Below, piece after piece: positions 25,794 to 32,794 of a stretch of 64,000 nt of DNA. How positions within the stretch are numbered: position 1 is the first letter of the stretch; every line of letters begins with the position of its first letter. Both the position numbers and the translations under genes were made by a program. The notes beneath the pieces are model-generated. The model saw only the letters and a list, made by a program, of their open reading frames with translations. It was not told the origin of the DNA and made no database searches. Source of the DNA: Pseudomonas knackmussii B13 (GTDB lineage Bacteria > Pseudomonadota > Gammaproteobacteria > Pseudomonadales > Pseudomonadaceae); assembly GCF_000689415.1 (NCBI RefSeq), contig NZ_HG322950.1, positions 1,488,001-1,552,000 on the forward strand, in the 5' to 3' direction.

Positions 25794-26330
25794 ATGAGCC
25801 GTTACGAAATCGTTTTTTCCGGTCAGACCCTTCCGGGATCCGATCTGGAAACGGTCAAGGCCAACCTGGCCAAGCTCTTCCAGGCCGACGCCCAGCGCAT
25901 TGCCCTGCTGTTCTCCGGCCGCCGCCTGGTGCTGAAGAACAACCTCGACGAGGCCGCTGCCGGGAAGTATCGCACCGCTCTGGAGCGGGCAGGAGCGCGC
26001 ATCGAGGTGGTCGACATGGATGCGCCGGTGGAGGAGATCGAGCTTGCGCCGCCGCCCGCGCCGAGTGAAGAGACTGTGCCTGCAGCCCCGGGGCGACTCA
26101 AGGTCGCACCGCGCGACGAGTACATGGCGGCGTTCGCCGATGTCGATGCGCCGGACTTCGGCCTGGCGCCGGTCGGTGCGGATCTGCAGGATGCCAAGGC
26201 CGAGCCGCGCGCGCCGCAGGTCGACCTCAGTCAGTTCAACCTCGCCCCGGTCGGCAGCGACATGGGCCAGGCCCGCCCGGCGCCCGCCGCGCCTGCGCCG
26301 GACACCAGCCACCTGAAGCTGGCGGACTGA
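25794..26330 (+). CDS. Conserved hypothetical protein with C-terminal LAPVG repeats
   Basis: This 178-residue soluble protein has a compact N-terminal domain (about 1-75, YEIVFSGQTLPG...LVLKNNLDEAAAGKYRTALERAGARIEVVD). An Ala/Pro-rich linker follows with two short repeats, DFGLAPVGADLQDAK and QFNLAPVGSDMGQAR, ending in LKLAD. No signal or membrane segment is present. I do not recognise a function. The ribosome site is AGGAG at 25781. Confidence 0.75.
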   Translation: MSRYEIVFSGQTLPGSDLETVKANLAKLFQADAQRIALLFSGRRLVLKNNLDEAAAGKYRTALERAGARIEVVDMDAPVEEIELAPPPAPSEETVPAAPGRLKVAPRDEYMAAFADVDAPDFGLAPVGADLQDAKAEPRAPQVDLSQFNLAPVGSDMGQARPAPAAPAPDTSHLKLAD

Positions 26331-26334
26331 GTCT

Positions 26335-26961
26335 TCAGCCGTTCTGCTGCGGGTCGTCCTGGTAGACGAACTTGGGCATTTCCCAGTGGAAACGGATGGC
26401 CAGCAGGCGGAACAGGAAGCCGGCGAACAGCGTGATCAATAGCGCCTGTTCGTTGGGCAACGACAGCTGGATGCAGATCAGGTAGCACCAGGCGCTGGCG
26501 AAGGACACGCTGGCGTAGAGCTCGCGGCGGAAGATCAGCGGCACGTCGTTGCAAAAGATATCCCGCAGTATCCCGCCGAATACCCCGGTGATCACCCCGC
26601 AAACCGCAGCGATCAGCAGGCTGTGGCCCATCTCCAGGGCAACCCGGCAGCCGATCAGGGTGAAGGCGACCAGGCCCACGGCGTCGAGCACGAGGAACAG
26701 CGAGCGCAGGTGGCGCATCAGCGGTGCGATGAAGACCGTCACCAGCGCCGCGAACGCAGTCAACATCAGGTACTCGGGATGGCGCACCCAGGTCAGCGGG
26801 TAGTGGCCGAGCAGCATGTCGCGAACCGAACCGCCGCCCAGCGCGGTGACGCAGGCCACCAGCACCACGCCGAACAGATCCATGCTGCGCCGTCCGGCCG
26901 AGAGCGCGCCGGTCATGGCTTCGGCAGTAATGGCGATGATGTAGAGCACGGTCAGCAGCAT
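26335..26961 (-). CDS. TRIC-family cation channel (UPF0126, YicG-like)
   Basis: This 208-residue protein has seven hydrophobic helices and two inverted repeats, each with the TRIC glycine signature: ALGGGSVRDMLLGHYPLTW and GVFGGILRDIFCNDVPLIF. Bacterial members form trimeric monovalent cation channels. It converges on the gene at 25794 with only four bases between stops. Confidence 0.88.
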   Translation of the reverse strand: MLLTVLYIIAITAEAMTGALSAGRRSMDLFGVVLVACVTALGGGSVRDMLLGHYPLTWVRHPEYLMLTAFAALVTVFIAPLMRHLRSLFLVLDAVGLVAFTLIGCRVALEMGHSLLIAAVCGVITGVFGGILRDIFCNDVPLIFRRELYASVSFASAWCYLICIQLSLPNEQALLITLFAGFLFRLLAIRFHWEMPKFVYQDDPQQNG

Positions 26962-27058
26962 GGTGGGTCCCGAAAAAAAGCGCGCATTCTAGTCGAAGCC
27001 CGGCATGCACCCAACGGGTGCATGCATCGGCTGAAGCTCGCGCCTGCGGAAACGCCGT

Positions 27059-27532
27059 TCAGCCGATCCAGGGACCGCAGCATTTCTTCAGCTTGCCGCC
27101 CGCGCCGCAGGGGCAGGGGTCGTTGCGGCCGAGCTTGAGCGGCACCGTCGGGTCGAGGAAATACCAATGCCCATCGCGCTGGACGAAGCCCGAGCATTCG
27201 CGGTGGCTGTGCTCGCCATTGGCGTCGTGCCAGCTCGCCGTGAAGGCGACCCGCGCATGCTCGGGAATCCCGCCGAGCACCTCGTGGCTTTCCACCTCCA
27301 GGCCCAGCCAGGTGCTGCCCAGGCTCCACGCACGGATGGCATCGAGGTCCAGTCCGGCTTGTTGCGCCGGTAGCGTGGTGTCGCGCAGATAGTCGACCAG
27401 GCCCAGCACATAGGCGCTGTAGCGCGAGCGCATAAGCGCCTCGGCGGTGGGCGCCGGCTGGCCTGCGTGCAGGCGGCCGCAGCAGTCCGCCAACGACAGG
27501 CCGCTTCCGCAGGGGCAGGACGGTTCGCTCAT
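27059..27532 (-). CDS. YchJ family protein with two SEC-C motifs
   Basis: This 157-residue protein starts with PCPCGSGLSLADCC and ends with NDPCPCGAGGKLKKCCG, SEC-C-type zinc motifs that flank an NTF2-like YchJ domain (ALMRSRYSAYVLGLVDYLRDT...). The function is unknown, although SEC-C domains often mediate protein contacts with the ribosome or Sec machinery. The ATG at 27532 overlaps nothing and is two bases after the upstream stop. Confidence 0.88.
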   Translation of the reverse strand: MSEPSCPCGSGLSLADCCGRLHAGQPAPTAEALMRSRYSAYVLGLVDYLRDTTLPAQQAGLDLDAIRAWSLGSTWLGLEVESHEVLGGIPEHARVAFTASWHDANGEHSHRECSGFVQRDGHWYFLDPTVPLKLGRNDPCPCGAGGKLKKCCGPWIG

Positions 27533-27534
27533 GG

Positions 27535-28023
27535 TCACCACCAGTACTTGCCGAAGTTTTCCGGATTAGCCCAGAACTTGGCGTTGAGCCAGTCGGGTAC
27601 CTGCTTGTATTCGCGTAGGTCGTAGGTGAACAGGGTCAGGGTCTGTTCGTCGCGCTGGAAGCGCTCGCTGGCCTGCATGGCCAGGGCGTAGAAGTCGGTT
27701 TCGCGGGCGCCGGCTGCCTGCAGGTCGACCAGCACCGCGACGCGGCTGCTGTTGAGGTTGCGGATGCCGCCTACCAGCTGCAGCGCATCGCGGCGTTCCA
27801 GGTGCTCCAGGCAGTCCGCCAGCAGCGCCAGGTCATAGCGTTTTGCCGCCAGGTCTGCCGGCAGCGGGCCGGCGGCGCAGCTGTCCAGCTGGCAGTCCGG
27901 GTGCGCCTGGAGAAAGGCGTCGACGGCGGGAATGCGCGTGGCGCCCACCAGCAGCAGGTACTTGGGGGCGTAGCGGTCGAGCAGGGCGGCCAGCGCCTGC
28001 TGCGGGGTGCGATCGGAGATCAT
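27535..28023 (-). CDS. DUF6231-like protein, methyltransferase-like fold
   Basis: This 162-residue protein resembles a shortened class I methyltransferase, with YLLLVGATRIPAV in place of the usual SAM-binding glycine loop and YDLALLADCLEHL matching the motif after strand 4. The missing GxGxG suggests it may not bind SAM. It forms a two-gene unit with the YchJ-like gene. The family name is from memory. Confidence 0.65.
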   Translation of the reverse strand: MISDRTPQQALAALLDRYAPKYLLLVGATRIPAVDAFLQAHPDCQLDSCAAGPLPADLAAKRYDLALLADCLEHLERRDALQLVGGIRNLNSSRVAVLVDLQAAGARETDFYALAMQASERFQRDEQTLTLFTYDLREYKQVPDWLNAKFWANPENFGKYWW

Positions 28024-28162
28024 CGGGCTCTTCTGAATCGTTTGGCGGATGCGCAGAGACTAGCTTGTGACGTCCTTATGGCCTAGTGCTGGCGCATTTT
28101 CGCAGTCGCGTCTTTACTCGGTAATTGTCGGTTCAGACCTATCTCAGAGGAGAGACTGATAT

Positions 28163-28792
28163 ATGAGCATCACAAGGACCGCTTTACCCCTGCTGCTGGT
28201 GAGCACCCTGCTTACCGGTTGCGCAGGCCTGCAGAAGTCCGACTGGCCGACCTGCGCTCTGGTCGGCGGTGTGGGGGGCGCCGGTCTGGGCTCCATCGAG
28301 AACAGCACCTGGGCTGGCTGGGGCGCGCTGATCGGCGGCGTGCTCGGCGCTTCGTACTGCTGGGTACACGGCGCCAGCGAACAAGTTGCCGTGGCTCCGC
28401 CCGCGCCTGCTCCCGAACCGGCTCCGGCTCCGCCGCCGAAGGAAGAGACTATCGTTGTCCGCGACCTGCATTTCGCCTTCGACTCGTCGAAGATCGATTC
28501 GCGTGACAAGGACAAGCTCGACACCATTGCCAGCAAACTGAAAGCCGAACCTGCCAGCACCGAGCTGGACATCTCCGGTCATACCGACAGTGTCGGCTCC
28601 GACGCCTACAACCAGAAACTGTCCGATCGCCGTGCTCATGCGGTGGCGGATTACCTGGTCAATGCTGGCGTTCCGGCCTCCAGCATCAAGTCGGTCGAAG
28701 GCTATGGCGAAAGCAAGCCGGTTGCCGACAACAAGACCAAAGAAGGCCGCGCCGATAACCGTCGCGTAGAAATCCAGATCAAGCGCCAGTAA
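28163..28792 (+). CDS. OmpA-family lipoprotein
   Basis: This 209-residue outer-membrane lipoprotein has lipobox LLTGC (Cys21), a Gly-rich segment (VGGVGGAGLGSI), a Pro/Ala linker (about 75-95) and a C-terminal OmpA peptidoglycan-binding domain (DISGHTDSVGSDAYNQKLSDRRA and ADNRRVEIQIK). It probably tethers the outer membrane to the cell wall. A hairpin follows the stop. Confidence 0.92.
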   Translation: MSITRTALPLLLVSTLLTGCAGLQKSDWPTCALVGGVGGAGLGSIENSTWAGWGALIGGVLGASYCWVHGASEQVAVAPPAPAPEPAPAPPPKEETIVVRDLHFAFDSSKIDSRDKDKLDTIASKLKAEPASTELDISGHTDSVGSDAYNQKLSDRRAHAVADYLVNAGVPASSIKSVEGYGESKPVADNKTKEGRADNRRVEIQIKRQ

Positions 28793-28810
28793 CCGGGGCG
28801 TGCAGTGGAG

Positions 28811-28831
28811 AAGGGGCCCTTGCGGCCCCTT
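28811..28831 (+). terminator. Terminator-like hairpin after ompA-like gene
   Basis: An 8-bp GC stem (28811-28818 with 28824-28831) is followed by TCTCGTTTC. The stem is extendable with one bulge and the U-tract is weak. Confidence 0.6.
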
Positions 28832-28913
28832 TCTCGTTTCTGCGGGGGTGTCTGGAATCGCCCGCCCCGGCGGGGTATGGTGCGGGCACAAGAAAACACC
28901 GGGGAGCGCTTTC

Positions 28914-29189
28914 ATGAAAGCTATTGCGGGGCTGGGCAAACTGGTTGCCCTGGCATTCTGGGGGGCGGTGCTGTTCAACATCCTGCAGCCCTTCGCCCAA
29001 CCTTTCGCCACGCTGCTGCTGGCAGCCGGTGGCCTGATCCTGCTGATCCACATCGTCGAATTGCTGGTGCTCGGCAGTCGCCTGAAGGGCCGTTCGCATC
29101 CCTGGATGGATCGCCTGCAGGTGCTGCTGTTCGGTGTCTTCCACCTGCTCTCGGTGCCGGCGGCCGGCCAGGAGGATCGCCATGCGTAA
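28914..29189 (+). CDS. DUF1145 small membrane protein
   Basis: This 91-residue protein has two or three hydrophobic segments (LGKLVALAFWGAVLFNILQPF, TLLLAAGGLILLIHIVELLVLG and LLFGVFHLLSVP). It matches the DUF1145 family; the role is unknown. A GGGGAGC site precedes the ATG. The stop overlaps the start of the next gene by eight bases, so the two are translationally coupled. Confidence 0.8.
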   Translation: MKAIAGLGKLVALAFWGAVLFNILQPFAQPFATLLLAAGGLILLIHIVELLVLGSRLKGRSHPWMDRLQVLLFGVFHLLSVPAAGQEDRHA

Positions 29190-29946
29190 GCTCCTCTGTG
29201 CCATGGCCCTGCTAGCGCCGCTGCAGGCCGCCATCGCTGCCTCGGTGAATGTCGATGCCAATACCGTTCTGCGACTTCCGGCCAAGACCGACGCCCTGAC
29301 CCTCGAGCGTATCAGTGTCGCCCCGGGTGGAGCGCTGCTGATTCCCTCGCGGGTCACCCTGTTGCGCGTTCAGGAGCTGGACCTGCAGAAAAATGCTCGC
29401 ATCGGCGTGTTCCCGGGAGAGCATCCGCTGCGCATCGAGGTGATTCGCGGCCAGTTTGCCGACGGCAGCGTAATCGCCGCCCAGGGTGCGGCTGGCAGCT
29501 TCCACCGTCCGGCCAGCGCCGGGCGGAACCTGACCCTGCGTCTGCAGAGCGTCAGCGTCACCAACCTGCTGGTGGACGTTCGCGGCGGTGTCGGCGCGCC
29601 TGGCTACGACGGCCTGGACGGCGCCAATGCGCGCCCGGCCGGCTGCCTCTGGGGTAGCTCGCTGGCCGGCGGTGACGGGCAGAGCGGCGGCGACGGACAA
29701 ACTGGCGGGGCGGGTGGCCAGGTGCGCCTGGAAGTGCCGGCGAAATTCACCGTCGAAGTGGTCAAGGTCCGCCTGAACGGCGGTGCCGGCGGCGCACCGG
29801 GCAAGCCGGGCAAGGCCGGCGCGAGCAGCGGCGAGAAGGAGTGCTGGCTCTACTCGGCAAGCGGCGGCGACGCCGGGCGCGAAGGCCAGACCGGCCATGA
29901 AGGCGCGGTCGGCGCCGAAGGTCACCTGGACGTGGTGCGCTTCTGA
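29182..29946 (+). CDS. Secreted collagen-like Gly-rich protein
   Basis: This 254-residue exported protein has a signal peptide (about 1-19, ending AIAAS). A beta-rich region (about 20-133) is followed by two Gly-rich stretches with G-x-y triplets: GAPGYDGLDGANA with GGDGQSGGDGQTGGAGG, and GGAGGAPGKPGKAGA with GGDAGREGQTGHEGAVGAEGH. A beta-strand segment separates them. Two cysteines, one in each stretch (GCLWG, ECWLY), could form a disulfide. It is not a long classical collagen; the triplets may be loops on a beta-helix. The function is unknown. GGAGG precedes the ATG. Confidence 0.75.
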   Translation: MRKLLCAMALLAPLQAAIAASVNVDANTVLRLPAKTDALTLERISVAPGGALLIPSRVTLLRVQELDLQKNARIGVFPGEHPLRIEVIRGQFADGSVIAAQGAAGSFHRPASAGRNLTLRLQSVSVTNLLVDVRGGVGAPGYDGLDGANARPAGCLWGSSLAGGDGQSGGDGQTGGAGGQVRLEVPAKFTVEVVKVRLNGGAGGAPGKPGKAGASSGEKECWLYSASGGDAGREGQTGHEGAVGAEGHLDVVRF

Positions 29947-29953
29947 TCGATCC

Positions 29954-29974
29954 GGCGCGGGCCAGGCCCGCGCC
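29954..29974. terminator. Hairpin between converging genes
   Basis: A 10-bp perfect GC stem (29954-29963 with 29965-29974), followed by TTCGTCTT on the plus strand, fills the 34-base gap between two convergent genes. Confidence 0.65.
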
Positions 29975-29980
29975 TTCGTC

Positions 29981-30445
29981 TTACCAGTGCGGGCGTGCCG
30001 CGACTATCGCCACCAGCGCCAGGCCGAGCAGCAAGTTGCTGCCTACGGTGCGGCGAATCCGCCCCAGCACGGCGCCACCCGCCGGCCAGTCCGAAGCCTC
30101 GATCGCACGGCGCAGTTCCGGCAGCTGCAGGGCCTGCACACGCAGGAACAGCGCCAGCATCGCGACGTACAGGCCCATCATTACCTGCACATAGCGCGGT
30201 GCGCCGGCCACGCCGTTGAAGCTCAGCTGCAGCATGCCGATGCCGGTCACCGGCAGCACCACGACCGCCGCCCAGACCCAGACGAAGAAGCGCCGGAACA
30301 CTTCGCTCCACAGCTTCAGCCGGGCCGGTGCCTCCAGCGCGGTGACGGCGGCCGGACGCAGAATCATCCAGGCGAAGAACATGCCGCCGACCCAGACCAG
30401 GGCGGCCAGGACGTGCAGGGCGTAGACGGGGGCAAAGGCGGTCAT
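29981..30445 (-). CDS. CopD-family membrane protein
   Basis: This 154-residue protein has four hydrophobic helices. It begins with VYALHVLAALVWVGGMFFAWMILRP, which carries the conserved His-x-x-x-x-x-x-W pattern of the CopD/YcnJ-like membrane domain, and ends GSNLLLGLALVAIVAARPHW. The family is linked to copper or haem handling, but the exact function is not known. The ATG at 30445 is chosen by family length. It is divergent from dinG. Confidence 0.75.
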   Translation of the reverse strand: MTAFAPVYALHVLAALVWVGGMFFAWMILRPAAVTALEAPARLKLWSEVFRRFFVWVWAAVVVLPVTGIGMLQLSFNGVAGAPRYVQVMMGLYVAMLALFLRVQALQLPELRRAIEASDWPAGGAVLGRIRRTVGSNLLLGLALVAIVAARPHW

Positions 30446-30556
30446 TCGGCGATCTCCGCTGGCGGTTGGGATGAAGCGCGCTATCATAGCCGGCCCCACT
30501 GAAAATTTATCCAGCCTCCGGAAGACCTCGCGGTCGATCCGGCGCCCGGGAATTCC

Positions 30557-32701
30557 ATGCTCAGCACCGAACTCAAGGCCCAGATCCAGGGCGCCTACTC
30601 GCGTTTCCTGGAGGCCAAGGAACTCAAGCCGCGCTATGGCCAGCGCCTGATGATCGCCGAAGTGGCCAAGGTCCTCGGCACCATCCAGAGCGACGACGAA
30701 GGCCATCGCGTCGGCGAGGCGGCGGTAGTCGCCGTCGAGGCCGGCACCGGCACCGGCAAGACCGTCGCCTACAGCCTGGCCGCCATCGCCTGCGCCAAGG
30801 CCGCCGGCAAGCGCCTGGTGATCGCCACCGCGACCGTCGCCCTGCAGGAGCAGATCGTCCACAAGGACCTGCCCGACCTGCTGCGCAACAGCGGCCTGAG
30901 CTTCAGCTTCTCCCTGGCCAAGGGCCGCGGCCGCTACCTGTGCTTGTCCAAGCTCGACCACCTGTTGCAGGAAGGCCACGCGCAGAGCGCCACCGCGCAG
31001 CTGTTCGAGGAAGAAGGCTTCCGCATCGACGTCGACGAGAGCGGCACCAAGCTGTTCAACCAGATGATCGAGCGCCTGGCCGGCAACCGCTGGGATGGCG
31101 ACCGCGACAGCTGGCCGGAAGCGATCGAGGATGCGCACTGGACGCAGCTGACCACCGACCACAGCCAGTGCACCGGGCGCCATTGCCCGAACTTTGGGCA
31201 GTGCTCCTTCTACAAGGCGCGCGAAGGCATGACCAAGGTCGACGTCATCGTTACCAACCACGACCTGGTGCTGGCCGACCTCGCCCTCGGCGGCGGCGCG
31301 ATCCTGCCCGACCCGCGCGAAACCATCTACGTGTTCGACGAAGGCCATCACCTGCCGGACAAGGCCATCGGCCACTTCGCCCACTTCACCCGCCTGCGTG
31401 CCACCGCCGACTGGCTGGGCCAGGTGGAGAAGAACCTCACCAAGCTGCTGGCGCAGAACCCTCTGCCGGGCGACCTCGGCCGGCTGATCGAGCAGGTGCC
31501 GGAACTGGCGCGCGATCTGCGCACCCACCAGCAGTTCATGTTCACCGCCTGCGAGGAGATCGGTGACTTCCGCGCCGGCGAAGACATGGAAGGCCGCGAG
31601 CGGCCGCGCCATCGCTTCGAGGGCGGGGTGATTCCCGAGCACATCCGCGAGATGGGCATCGAGCTGAAGAAGGGCTTCGCCAAACTCACCGACCTCTTCA
31701 CCCGCCTCACCGAGCTGCTTAAAGAAGCGATGGACGGGGAGGGCGCTGCCGGCGTCGCCAGCTACCAGGCCGAGGAGTGGTACCCGCTGTTCGGCAGCCT
31801 GCTCGCGCGCGCCCAGGGCAACTGGGAACTGTGGACCGCCTTCACCTGCGAGGACCCGGAAGACAGCCCGCCGATGGCGCGCTGGCTGACCCTGGCTGAA
31901 AGCGGCAGCTTCTACGACATCGAGGCCAACGCCAGCCCGATCCTCGCCGCCGAGACCCTGCGCCGCAACCTGTGGAACGTGGCCTACGGCGTGCTGGTGA
32001 CCTCCGCAACCCTGACCGCGCTTGGCACCTTCGACCGCTACCGCATGCGTGCCGGCCTGCCGCGCGCGGCAGTCACCGCTGTCGTGCCGAGCCCGTTCCA
32101 TCACGCAGAAGCCGGCCTGCTGCGTGTGCCCGATCTCAAGGCCGACCCCCGCGACGCCGCCGCGCACACCGCGGCCATCGTCCGCGATCTGCCGGCGATG
32201 GTCGAAGGCGCACGCGGCACGCTGGTGCTGTTCGCCTCGCGCAAGCAGATGCAGGAAGTGTTCGACGGCCTGGACCGTGATTGGCGCAAGCGCGTGCTGA
32301 TCCAGGGCAACCTGTCCAAGCAGGAGACGCTGAACAAGCACAAGTCGCGCGTGGACGACGGCGAGCACAGCGTGCTCTTCGGCCTGGCCAGCTTCGCCGA
32401 GGGCGTCGACCTGCCCGGCGCTTATTGCGAACACGTGGTGATCGCCAAGATTCCCTTCGCCGTACCGGACGATCCTGTCGAGGCGGCGCTCTCGGAGTGG
32501 ATCGAGGCGCGCGGCGGCAATCCCTTCATGGAGATCGCCGTGCCCGACGCTTCGCTGCGCCTGGTGCAGGCCTGCGGGCGTCTGCTGCGCACCGAGCAGG
32601 ACCGCGGCACCATCACCCTGCTCGATCGGCGCGTAGTGACCCAGCGTTACGGCAAGGCGATCCTCAACGCCCTGCCACCGTTCCGCCGCGAGATCGCCTG
32701 A
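30557..32701 (+). CDS. dinG: ATP-dependent DNA helicase DinG
   Basis: DinG is an XPD-like superfamily 2 helicase that unwinds DNA 5'-3' and resolves R-loops and G4 structures. The 714-residue protein has Walker A EAGTGTGKT (61-69), four cluster cysteines (129, 205, 210, 216; CTGRHCPNFGQC), box II as DEGHH (261-265) and the motif VI region LVQACGRLLRTEQDRG. No LexA box was seen upstream in the 110-base gap, so SOS control is not supported here. Confidence 0.95.
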   Translation: MLSTELKAQIQGAYSRFLEAKELKPRYGQRLMIAEVAKVLGTIQSDDEGHRVGEAAVVAVEAGTGTGKTVAYSLAAIACAKAAGKRLVIATATVALQEQIVHKDLPDLLRNSGLSFSFSLAKGRGRYLCLSKLDHLLQEGHAQSATAQLFEEEGFRIDVDESGTKLFNQMIERLAGNRWDGDRDSWPEAIEDAHWTQLTTDHSQCTGRHCPNFGQCSFYKAREGMTKVDVIVTNHDLVLADLALGGGAILPDPRETIYVFDEGHHLPDKAIGHFAHFTRLRATADWLGQVEKNLTKLLAQNPLPGDLGRLIEQVPELARDLRTHQQFMFTACEEIGDFRAGEDMEGRERPRHRFEGGVIPEHIREMGIELKKGFAKLTDLFTRLTELLKEAMDGEGAAGVASYQAEEWYPLFGSLLARAQGNWELWTAFTCEDPEDSPPMARWLTLAESGSFYDIEANASPILAAETLRRNLWNVAYGVLVTSATLTALGTFDRYRMRAGLPRAAVTAVVPSPFHHAEAGLLRVPDLKADPRDAAAHTAAIVRDLPAMVEGARGTLVLFASRKQMQEVFDGLDRDWRKRVLIQGNLSKQETLNKHKSRVDDGEHSVLFGLASFAEGVDLPGAYCEHVVIAKIPFAVPDDPVEAALSEWIEARGGNPFMEIAVPDASLRLVQACGRLLRTEQDRGTITLLDRRVVTQRYGKAILNALPPFRREIA

Positions 32702-32794
32702 CGGCGGGGGGGCCCGAATCCGCTGGCGGCGTGCCCTGCGCTGCCGCCCGAAGACACCGGCGGTGCCTGGCGCCGCCACAAGGACAAGAGCTGC

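Noticed and set aside
30446..32779. A long minus-strand open frame opposite dinG that runs into the CopD-type gene
   Set aside because: Only the last 154 codons (29981-30445) are protein-like. The rest is the complement of dinG.
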